Of a stretch of 64,000 nt of DNA, positions 55,097 to 64,000 are shown piece by piece. The translations under genes and the position numbers were made by a program. The DNA is from Paraspadella gotoi (Eukaryota; Chaetognatha), in the NCBI GenBank assembly GCA_051294375.1, contig CM119270.1:20129160-20193159 (forward strand). The letters are read 5' to 3'. Below the pieces are notes generated by a model. The model made no database searches, had not been told where the DNA came from, and was given only the letters and a program-made list of their open reading frames with translations. How positions within the stretch are numbered: the first letter of the stretch is position 1; each line of letters begins with the position of its first letter.

Positions 55097-56530
55097 TACT
55101 CTCCCTCTACTCCCATCTCTCTCCTTTTTGCCTACGACCTGTCATTTTTTTCTTCATCATTTCTTAGATTCCTGTATTTAGAACTTCCTTTCCTCTCCCC
55201 TTTTGCGCGGCGTTGGTTTTGGCTCTTATCATATCACAATTTTGGAATAAATCATTTCCGTCAATAACAACAAATACTTCCCTTTACTATGATATCCTTA
55301 GTTAGAATTGAATTAGTTTATTTAAATATGATACCACTTCAATGACAGAAATATGAAATATGAGAAATATGAAATAGACTAAACCGGGGCGCAATTTACT
55401 GTGGGCCCATTGAGTCATTTTCGTACGAAAACTAAGTTAATGGTAAAAAATTCATTTTTAAAAAACCCATTTAAAATTAATTTTTTAAAACCGTTGAAAA
55501 TCCCAAAATTTTAAAGAAAACTATGTACAGACGTTCAATTGTTAGTAGGGTGATACTAAAAAAAGGAAAAAAATTAATCAAAAAATACTAAAAAAGATTT
55601 AAAGAGCTACAGACTGTTAAAAAAACGGTTATGACGTGATTATGAACCAGTTTAGAAATAGAAATTGAATCAATTCAATCAACAAGTAAATATTGGATGA
55701 AAAAAAATACCAAAAGATACTTGCAAGACTCGCAAGACAGGTCCAAAGTCCAAACGAATGCTGCTAATGCAGATGTTGTCGACTTCAGTTTTCATAGCAA
55801 ACAGTTTTCATTGGTGATATGTGTGTTGTTTCCGTTTGTCGTTCTCTATGTTGTGTACCTGTCCTTTCAAACATTTTCATTTTCTTTGGTCACTCAAAGA
55901 TTCTCTTCATTGCTCTTTCTCAATCTGTCCTTTCATTTCTGGTTGTACTGCTGCGTCATACCACAATTTTGAAGAGGTAATGCATAGGCAGTTTTAAAAA
56001 GCGTTTTAGGCTCTAAATTTAGTTTTCCAATTTTTCCCATTGATATTTGTTTGTTTGTCATCCAATAAACCAGACTGGAATAGTTAAGACAGGACACGAC
56101 CAGCTTTGAATAAACAGTGTTAAATCAGATCTCATTCCACTATCATGACCTTTTTAAATTTAGACAGTCGATTTATCCATTAAAATTTTCGCTTTTGAAT
56201 TTATTTAGCAATCATCAATGAATCCCAGTCCACATAACGTTCATCTATGTCAATACAGCTAAGAGCTAGAGTTTTTATTTTCTAACTATTCTTCATTGCC
56301 TACAATTTAACTGAATCAAGTCTTTGTGACTGGGGCATCGAGTGAAGAGTGTTCATCCGAGTGATAATTGCCCAGGAGACAAATTGGAGCTGCCACAAGT
56401 TGAACACCATTTTAACTACTTCATCTAATCTTGGTTGCAGGATTTCCACTGCTCTTTGGGGTTTTTCCTTCAGCCCAATGACGTATCTCAGCGTATTTTG
56501 GCTCACCGCTTCTTTTACACTCATGAGCGA
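54931..56530. other. Intron, (CT)n at 55,023-55,105, otherwise nothing recognised
   Basis: AT-rich after the microsatellite. The short open frame at 55,697-55,972 is F/L/S/V-rich with no domain, and the 56,300-56,683 minus-strand frame runs into a (CT)n tract. Confidence 0.55.
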
Positions 56531-56534
56531 CTGA

Positions 56535-56627
56535 AAGATGAGAGAGAACGAGAGACGATGAGAGACGAGAGAGCAGAGACGAGAGAGAGAGAAGAGGAGA
56601 GAGAGAGAAGAGAGAGAGAGAGGCATA
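56535..56627. repeat. (GA)n microsatellite
   Basis: GAGAGA with ACGAGA interruptions. Confidence 0.9.
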
Positions 56628-56677
56628 ATCAAAGGCGGAATTTGCAGCTGAGACGAGACAATTTGAAAAAGGAATGA

Positions 56678-56745
56678 TGTCAACTAAGTATCGGAATTGT
56701 CGTCTAAGTATCGAAATTGTCAGCTCAGTATCGGATTGACGTCTT
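56678..56745. repeat. Short tandem repeat, ~21-bp unit, about 3 copies
   Basis: GTCAACTAAGTATCGGAATT, GTCGTCTAAGTATCGAAATT, GTCAGCTCAGTATCGGATT, then GACGTCTTAG. Confidence 0.8.
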
Positions 56746-56799
56746 AGTTGAGCATTAATTGGGTCGGTACTGAGAGCTTTTTGTTTCTGAATAATTCTT

Positions 56800-56942
56800 T
56801 ATTCGTTCTTTTCTTTCTTCTTTCTTCTTTCTTTCTTTCTTCTTTTCTTTCTTTCTTTCTTTCTTTCTTTCTTTTTCTTTCTTTCTTTCTCTTCTTTCTT
56901 TCTTTCATCTTTCGTTTTCATCTTGTACCAGATCTCTTCTTT
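56800..56942. repeat. (TTTC)n tract running to a 191-N gap (56,943-57,133)
   Basis: TTCTTTCTTTC tract. The open frames through it and the N run are artefacts. Confidence 0.9.
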
Positions 56943-57133
56943 NNNNNNNNNNNNNNNNNNNNNNNNNNNNNNNNNNNNNNNNNNNNNNNNNNNNNNNNNN
57001 NNNNNNNNNNNNNNNNNNNNNNNNNNNNNNNNNNNNNNNNNNNNNNNNNNNNNNNNNNNNNNNNNNNNNNNNNNNNNNNNNNNNNNNNNNNNNNNNNNNN
57101 NNNNNNNNNNNNNNNNNNNNNNNNNNNNNNNNN

Positions 57134-57305
57134 CCCTCATCTCCTTCCCTCCTCTTTCCCCCCTACTTCCTCCCTCTTTCTTTCCTCTCCTTCCACCTCC
57201 TTCATCCAAAGGGAAACGAGATTTTTTTTTCCGGCGACAAAAGACGAGGAATGAAAAATTAGAAATCAACGCGATTTTAATATTTAAAAAAAATTTTTTT
57301 TTAAT
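57134..57305. repeat. Repeat shared with 63,560-64,000
   Basis: A pyrimidine tract ending CTCTCCTTCCACCTCC, then TTCATCCAAAGGGAAACGAG, TTTTTTCCGGCGACAAAAGA, CGAGGAATGAAAAATTAGAA and ATCAACGCGATTTTAATAT. The same sequence, nearly identical, ends the window. Confidence 0.9.
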
Positions 57306-57501
57306 TTAAAAACAAATTTAGAATTAAAAATACTATGTGCGGCGCCAGGACTGAATATGTAAATTTATCACGAGAGAAAACAACCCGAAGTATAAATAGT
57401 AGGATGACAAAGGATGACAACAATCGAATACAGATGATTATGAATTACTACCGCGGGCTGATGACTGAAAATTACTATGGATTACCGTAGCGAACTACGG
57501 A

Positions 57502-57628
57502 TGTCTTTATCACTATCTTTATCACTTTATCACTATATTTATCACTTTATCACTGTCTTTATCACTTTATCACTATATTTATCACTTAATCACTGTCTTT
57601 ATCACTTTATCACTATCTTTATCACTGT
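57502..57628. repeat. Minisatellite, 20-bp unit
   Basis: About six copies of TTTATCACTTTATCACTATC (variants ATA, GTC). TTTATCAC is also tandem at 53,928-53,965, and similar words occur near 44,510. Confidence 0.9.
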
Positions 57629-57904
57629 CAAATTTATCTTTCATGACGTCAAAGTTCACGATCGAGTGACTTCGTCGATCGTGACTGATTCCGGGAAAGG
57701 AAGCAACTGGAAAAGCTTGAAAATGTTGTGAGGAATGAAAAATCACCCAATTTCACTTGTTTTTTTAGCCGGATTTGCTTACAGCAGATTCCGGCTCTAT
57801 AATTCACTTTGTGGGTCCGTCGGTCCGCCCCACCCATTTTGTCGGGCATTCACTTAAATCATGTCAGAAGATCGAATTATGATAAATTATGTAAAAAAAT
57901 TGAT

Positions 57905-58062
57905 GTCCGTCCGTCCATCCGTCTGTCTGTCTGTTTGTCTGTTTGTCCGTCCGTCCGTCCGTCCGTCCGTCTGTCTTTCTGTCCGTCCGTCCGTCCGTCC
58001 GTCCGTCCGTCCGTCCGTCCGTCCGTCCGTCCGTCCGTCCGTCCGTCCGTCCGTCCGTCCTT
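57905..58062. repeat. (GTCC)n / (GTCT)n microsatellite
   Basis: Long GTCC tract with GTCT at its start. The repetitive S-V-R-P and T-D-G-R frames on the two strands are artefacts. Confidence 0.97.
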
Positions 58063-59274
<1,212 letters not shown>

Positions 59275-59381
59275 TGAGGGGGTTTTGGGGGGGTTAGGGG
59301 AGTAAGAGGCGTTTAACTCCGCATTCGTGATTTTTGAATCGACGTTTGTCTTCGTTGTCATCATCATTGTCTTTATTTGCG

Positions 59382-59416
59382 CTGATGAAGACTTGAAACC
59401 AAAGTCGGAACATTGA
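59382..59416 (+). ncRNA. Hammerhead-like motif, second occurrence (candidate, degenerate)
   Basis: TTTGCG, then CTGATGA (59,382-59,388), A, a possible helix GACTT/AAGTC (59,390-59,394 with 59,402-59,406) and GGAACATT where GAAACATG stands at 22,033. It shares TTTGCGCTGATGAAG and the helix position with the 22,009 motif, so the two are probably remnants of one repeat family. The GAAAC core is altered, so activity is unlikely here. Confidence 0.25.
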
Positions 59417-59474
59417 AAATTTCAATTATTCGTGGCAGAAAAAAAAAAAAAAATTTTTTTATTCTTCTTTCTTC

Positions 59475-59556
59475 TTCTCTCTCTCTCTCTCTCTTCTCTC
59501 CTCTCTCCCTCCCTCTCTCTCTCTCTCTCTCTCCCTCTCCTCTCTCTCTCTCTCTC
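59475..59556. repeat. (CT)n tract before a copine exon
   Basis: Interrupted CTCTCT serving as the pyrimidine tract of the acceptor at 59,559. Confidence 0.9.
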
Positions 59557-59559
59557 CAG

Positions 59560-59648
59560 GGCGCCTCGAGGCCTTACCATCTCGCCTTAGGATCGGTTCA
59601 GCTCTACGGACCAACGAACTTCGCGCCGGTGATCAACCACGTGGCGAG
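59560..59648 (+). CDS. CPNE: Copine exon, von Willebrand A-like domain, last one visible
   Basis: The acceptor is (CT)nCCAG and the donor GTGAGC. It reads [18 protein letters not shown], then [11 protein letters not shown] plus [21 protein letters not shown] is a copine hallmark. The first residues are one longer than the usual G-V-E-A-Y; an alternative alignment places GAG GCC (E-A) in another frame, so small indels at the start are possible. Later exons (the T-D-G region onward) lie beyond the window. Confidence 0.93.
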
Positions 59649-59943
59649 GTGAGCGTGAAAGTGTGAGAGTGTGAGAGTGTGAGAGCGTGAGAGTGTGAGA
59701 GCGTGAGAGTGTGAGGTGTGAGGTGAGAGATGTGTGTGCTGTGTGGGTTGTGAGGTATGAGATATGGTCAGATCTGGTAAGTGTAAAGTGATTGTTTGAT
59801 TTGATTGATTGACGGATTGATGTGCAAATTCTTTAAGAATATTGAGGCTGTTTCCATTCGAAAAAATTGCTGCGATGAGATTAAATCGAATATTAAAATC
59901 AATCAATCAATCAATCTGGAAATAAATCAATAAATAAATAAAA

Positions 59944-60000
<57 letters not shown>

Positions 60001-60060
60001 TCAATCGGGCAATTGATTTATCAATCTTCGAAACGAGAAACTCTGGATCAAAAATCGAAA
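59649..60060. repeat. Intron start with GTGAGA and (AATC)n repeats
   Basis: GTGAGAGTGTGAGAGC repeats at 59,657-59,740 continue from the donor, and (AATC)n at 59,897-60,003. Confidence 0.85.
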
Positions 60061-60091
60061 AACCGCAGACGGTTCAAGGACGACGACCTTA

Positions 60092-60172
60092 AGACGACGA
60101 CGACGACGACGACGACGAAGAGGAGGAGGAGGAGGAGGAGGAGGACGACGACGACGACGACCAGAAAGATGA
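60092..60172. repeat. (GAC)n then (GAG)n then (GAC)n microsatellite
   Basis: GACGACGAC, GAGGAGGAG, GACGACGAC in sequence; the V-rich and T/R-rich frames are artefacts. Confidence 0.95.
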
Positions 60173-60261
60173 AGGGGACAACAACAACGACAACGACTAC
60201 CACCCGAGAAGATTTATTTCGACGCTTCCGTCGAAGGGCGACAAAAGAGGGGGAATGAAAA

Positions 60262-60309
60262 AAAAGAGAGAGAGAAAGAAAGAGAGGGAGAAGAGAGAGA
60301 TGAGAGAGA

Positions 60310-60376
<67 letters not shown>

Positions 60377-60412
60377 GAAGAGAGAGAGAGAAGAGAGAAG
60401 AGAGAGAGAAAC
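60262..60412. repeat. (GA)n microsatellite
   Basis: Long GAGAGA tract with short interruptions. Confidence 0.95.
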
Positions 60413-60487
60413 TATCCATTGTTCGTCTATTTTAAGAAAGTCACGTCTGTGAAAGTCAAACATTTTTTTTAAAGGACAAAATGCTTA

Positions 60488-60725
60488 TCTATTTATATTT
60501 TTTTCACATTTATTCATTTATTTATTTATTTATTATTAATTTATTCATTTATTCATTTATTCATTATTTATTTATTTATTAGTTATTTTTTTTTTAATTT
60601 ATTTTTTATTTATTAATTATTTATTATTTATTTATTTATTTTTATTTTTTTATTTATTTATTTTACCTATTTTTTATTTTTTTATTTTTTATTTACTTTT
60701 TTATTTTTTAGTTAATTATTTTTTT
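60488..60725. repeat. (ATTT)n-rich tract
   Basis: TTTATTTATTTATT and ATTCATTTATTC words. Confidence 0.9.
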
Positions 60726-61170
60726 TAGAAAATCGAGCTTTTGTTACGTTTAGAAACATTACGTTTGGGTTGAGTTTATTTATTGTTTATTTATTTGTTT
60801 GAGTAAAGAAAACTTGAGGATACACAAAGATGATGCTCTCACGAAACTAAGTGAGTGAACTGAGTGACATCGTCTACCTTTTTTCACATCAAATTCTTGA
60901 GTGGAAAATAGTGTTGAGAAAATTCGTGAGGAAATGGAGAGCGGCAAGAGAAAGTTTAAAAGAGGTTAATAGAAAAGATGCGAAAGATATTAATGGAGGA
61001 AAAAAATAAAAAAAATTCTTTAAAAAAATATAACAATGAGAACAAAAAGAAAAAGGACTAAAGAAAAAAAAGGGAGGAAAAAAGGAAAATAGAAAGAAAG
61101 AAAGGAAAAAATAAGGAAAAGGATTAAAGGAACAAAGGAAAAAATCTTAAAAGCATAAGATCGAGCCAGC
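60726..61170. other. Intron, A-rich, nothing recognised
   Basis: Unique sequence to about 60,990, then an A/G-rich tract. No exon found. Confidence 0.55.
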
Positions 61171-61174
61171 TTTC

Positions 61175-61392
61175 GATGGTAACCAAATATTGATGCGATG
61201 ATAACCAAATATGATGCGATGATAACCAAATATTGAACGCGAGTATAACCAATAATTGATGCGATGATAACAAAATGACTGATGTGATGATATTCAAATG
61301 ATTGATGCGATGATAGTCATTCATTGATATGATGATAATCATTCATAGATACGATGATAGTCATTCATTGATGCGTTCATTCATTCATCGTA
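61175..61392. repeat. Minisatellite, ~22-24-bp unit
   Basis: About nine copies of GATGCGATGATAACCAAATATT, drifting to GATACGATGATAGTCATTC. Confidence 0.88.
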
Positions 61393-61420
61393 AAATAAAA
61401 CAAACAAATGCGTGTATGAG

Positions 61421-61456
61421 TGAAAGAGAGAGAGAGAGAGAGAATAGAGAGAGAGA

Positions 61457-61499
<43 letters not shown>

Positions 61500-61522
61500 G
61501 AGAGAGAGAGAGAGAGAGAGAA
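61421..61522. repeat. (GA)n microsatellite
   Basis: GAGAGA with ATAGAGA interruptions. Confidence 0.95.
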
Positions 61523-61701
61523 AGAGGCTCGACAGTTTTCCCGCCAACGAAAACGCTTATTATGTCTCTCTCGTTTATATAAAGAATAATCAGAATTTTT
61601 AGGAAAAAATCCCGAAAATCTCGGATGTAAATATTGGGATTTTGTATTGAGAAAAAAGCGCGGAATAAATGGCGATAATAAAAGTTTTTAGAAGGAAAAA
61701 A

Positions 61702-61702
<1 letters not shown>

Positions 61703-61780
<78 letters not shown>
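61703..61780. repeat. (GA)n microsatellite
   Basis: Nearly perfect GAGAGA tract. Confidence 0.97.
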
Positions 61781-61782
<2 letters not shown>

Positions 61783-62000
61783 ATTGTTCTTTTTTTAGGA
61801 AGAAACCAGACCGAGGTCAAATTTAATATTTGCATATTTAATTAATTTATAAATAGTTATCACAACTCAAATAATTATTATTTAAAAAAAAGATATAAAT
61901 GATTAAATATATACAATAAAAATATTTATAAATTTAATAATAGTACAAATTATCAGAATAACAAAAAAATAATGTTTTAATTGACTATATCTCTCTTATC
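61781..62000. other. AT-rich intron DNA
   Basis: Nothing recognised. Confidence 0.5.
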
Positions 62001-62008
62001 AACTCTCT

Positions 62009-62054
<46 letters not shown>

Positions 62055-62113
62055 TCACTTCCTCTCTCTCTGTCTCTCTCTCTCTTTCTCTCTCTCTCTT
62101 TCTCTCTCTCTCA
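62001..62113. repeat. (CT)n microsatellite
   Basis: CTCTCT with short interruptions. Confidence 0.95.
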
Positions 62114-62183
62114 AATAAGAAAAAAGGACTGAAGGACAATGGATAGACATACAGACTGAGCGACTCTACCAACCGTCCGACCG

Positions 62184-62230
62184 TGACGACCGACCTAAAA
62201 GTGAGTACTCGCGGCGCAACTAATAATAAA
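62184..62230. repeat. Segment shared with 1-67
   Basis: GACGACCGACCTAAAAGTGA then TACTCGCGGCGCAACTAATA; compare the first 67 bases of the window. Confidence 0.5.
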
Positions 62231-63508
62231 AATCTAAATCTAAATCTTCCCTCCTCCCCCCCCAAGCCAATTTCTCACCCACGCCTCCCTTATCTCTCAA
62301 TCTCGAATCCTAAATCCTAAAACGAAATTCAATTTCAAATTCGCGTCGTGGGATTTCCTCAGTTTGAGTTGTTTACGCCTTTGCCTTTTTTGCCTTTTTT
62401 TCCCTTTTTTCCTCAAATTTTCTCTCTTTTGTTTTTCTTGCTTCTTTCTTTTTTTTTCCTTTCCTCCTTCGTTTCTTGCTTTACTTCTTACCCGTATGCT
62501 CTCTCACAGCGCTCGTTTATTCACTCCTGCTTGTTTCAATTGAAAAGTACCACGCCCTTAAATATCACATCATTACAATATATTTTACAAATCCAAAGAC
62601 AATTTAAAATTTTATAATAATTTCTTTGGGCGAAACAAAGTTGGTGCGAATTTTGGCTTCAATGCGATTTTTTTTTCTTCTCATAATGAGAAAAAAAATG
62701 ATTAAAATCTGTATGTAAAAAAAATGATTAATGGAGAACGGAAGGCTTGCAAGGAAAAGAGAAGAGGAAGAGAAGAGAGAGAGAGAGAGAGAGAGAGAAG
62801 AGAAGAGAGAGAGAGAGAGAGAATGATGAAGGCAGGTATGAAAAAAGAACCAGAGATAAAACGAATGACAAAAAAAAAAAAAAAAAAAAATCAAAAAACT
62901 GAATTCCGTTTGATATGAAAGATTAAAAAGCTTCTTCCATCTGAAAAAACTGACTACAACAAAAAAAATCTTTCAAACTTTAAAGTTCACTCCACCAAAA
63001 CTCCTTTATAATTAAAGCTCATTCAACAAAGTAGTAGGTCTCACAACTGCTCATATCCCGAAAAAAATGATAAATATATTATGCAAGTTAGACGTAACAC
63101 AAAACTAGGAAATTCTGACGATGATAAAAAGGCTCTTTATGAAAGTGAAAGCATGAGTCTCTACTTAGTGACCTGATTGAAGTAAAGAAAACAACGAACT
63201 CTGTAAAAACAGTTAAAACAGTGAAAATCACTGAAAAATCGCAGAACAAAACAAAATGCGTTTTAATGACGTTAGTCCAATTCATATTTGATGACAACAT
63301 TTATCTATAATTCAAAGCAATTCTTTTATAATTATTCTTTTAGTTAAATTTCGAATTAAGATTAAACTAAATCTGATTAATATTTAATGCTGATCGTTTA
63401 TTCATATAAGGGAAGAAGATGAATAACTTCAAAGCGTCTTGGGAATAATTATATTTATTTATTTATTATTTATTATTATTAATTTATTATATTATAATCT
63501 CTCTCCTT
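62231..63508. other. Intron or intergenic DNA, (GA)n at 62,773-62,824, otherwise nothing recognised
   Basis: T-rich at 62,385-62,470, a run of A at 62,872-62,890, and AT-rich unique sequence. No copine exon or other gene was found. Confidence 0.5.
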
Positions 63509-63533
63509 NNNNNNNNNNNNNNNNNNNNNNNNN
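63509..63533. other. Assembly gap (25 N, nominal size)
   Basis: Follows CTCTCTCCTT and precedes the last repeat. Confidence 0.99.
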
Positions 63534-63559
63534 GAATCTACGACGCATCTGTTCCGTTT

Positions 63560-64000
63560 GTTTTTCCTCCTTAAGACTACCTCCTTCCTCCCCCCACCTT
63601 CCCCTCTTTTCCCCCCATCCTGCCCCCTTTCCTCCCTGTTCCTTCCCCTCTTCTCCTCTTCTAGCAATCTTCTTCCCACCTCCCCTTTTCCTCCCCTCTT
63701 CCTCCCCTTTTTCTTCCCCTTTCCTCCCTCTTCATCCACCTCTTCTCTTTCCTCCTCCTCTTCCTCCCCCTCTTCCTCCCCTTCCTATATCCCCCCTTCT
63801 TCCTCCCCCCTTCCCTCTTCTCTCCTCCTCTTCCTCCCTCATCTTCCTCCCCTCCTCTTCCCCCCTCTTTCCTCCCCTCTCTTCCTCTCCTTCCACCTCC
63901 GTTCATCCAAAGGGAAACGAGATTTTTTTTTTTCCGGCGACAAAAGACGAGGAATGAAAAATTAGAAATCAACGCGATTTTAATATTTAAAAAATTTTTT
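63560..64000. repeat. Pyrimidine tract plus repeat shared with 57,134-57,305 (cut by window end)
   Basis: CCTCCCCTCTTCC tract to 63,900, then the same 100 bp as at 57,205-57,300 (CATCCAAAGGGAAACGAG onward). Open frames are P/S/L/F-rich low complexity. Confidence 0.9.

Overview
This window is a piece of a metazoan (probably invertebrate) nuclear genome in a draft, gap-containing assembly. Three things point that way: a copine gene split into many short exons with GT/AG borders, a decayed BEL/Pao LTR retrotransposon, and very heavy simple-sequence content ((GA)n/(CT)n, (GAC)n, (TTTC)n, (GATT)n, (GTCC)n). I cannot place the phylum. No prokaryotic gene, tRNA, rRNA or CRISPR array is visible. Most open frames over 60 codons here are low-complexity readings of microsatellites or of N runs.

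Layout. 1-3,290: simple repeats and a small inverted/direct repeat cluster around a gap. 3,300-6,137: AT-rich DNA followed by a (GAY)n block. 6,163-12,960: a satellite with units of about 550 bp, each built from seven subrepeats of about 50 bp; its second half is progressively degraded and interleaved with a second, degraded copy of the (GAY)n block, which runs to 14,480. 14,500-17,300: pyrimidine-rich and AT-rich DNA. 17,411-20,660: an unusual locus in which two mutually inverted arrays of a 16-bp minisatellite flank a third, AT-rich minisatellite; an uninterrupted form of the flanking sequence lies next to it. 20,650-24,430: purine tracts, a direct repeat carrying a hammerhead-like motif, and a CpG-rich 38-bp minisatellite.

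24,653-59,648: exons of one copine gene on the + strand, a calcium-dependent phospholipid-binding protein with two C2 domains and a von Willebrand A-type domain. The first exon(s), at least one linker exon and the C-terminal exons are not visible. A BEL/Pao element lies in the intron between 25,754 and 34,881, in the same orientation; gag zinc finger, protease, RT, RNase H, integrase and the C-terminal domain are in the normal order but broken by many frameshifts. From 38,630 to 54,930 the locus is duplicated in a complicated way: a block of about 4.7 kb (A, 38,630-43,350) recurs inverted at 47,850-52,773; a block of about 2.2 kb (B, 43,355-45,545) recurs directly at 52,799-54,930; partial, noisier copies lie between. 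Exons intact in one copy are broken in the other and vice versa, and parts of the arms are identical while other parts differ mainly by indels. I read this as most likely misassembly or unmerged haplotypes of noisy long reads, though a real inverted duplication is not excluded.

59,650-64,000: downstream copine intron, dominated by simple repeats, ending in a repeat also found at 57,134. I found no convincing new biological system. The strongest items for a second look are the inverted minisatellite locus, the higher-order satellite, the false-or-real copine palindrome, and the hammerhead-like motif shared by 22,009 and 59,382.
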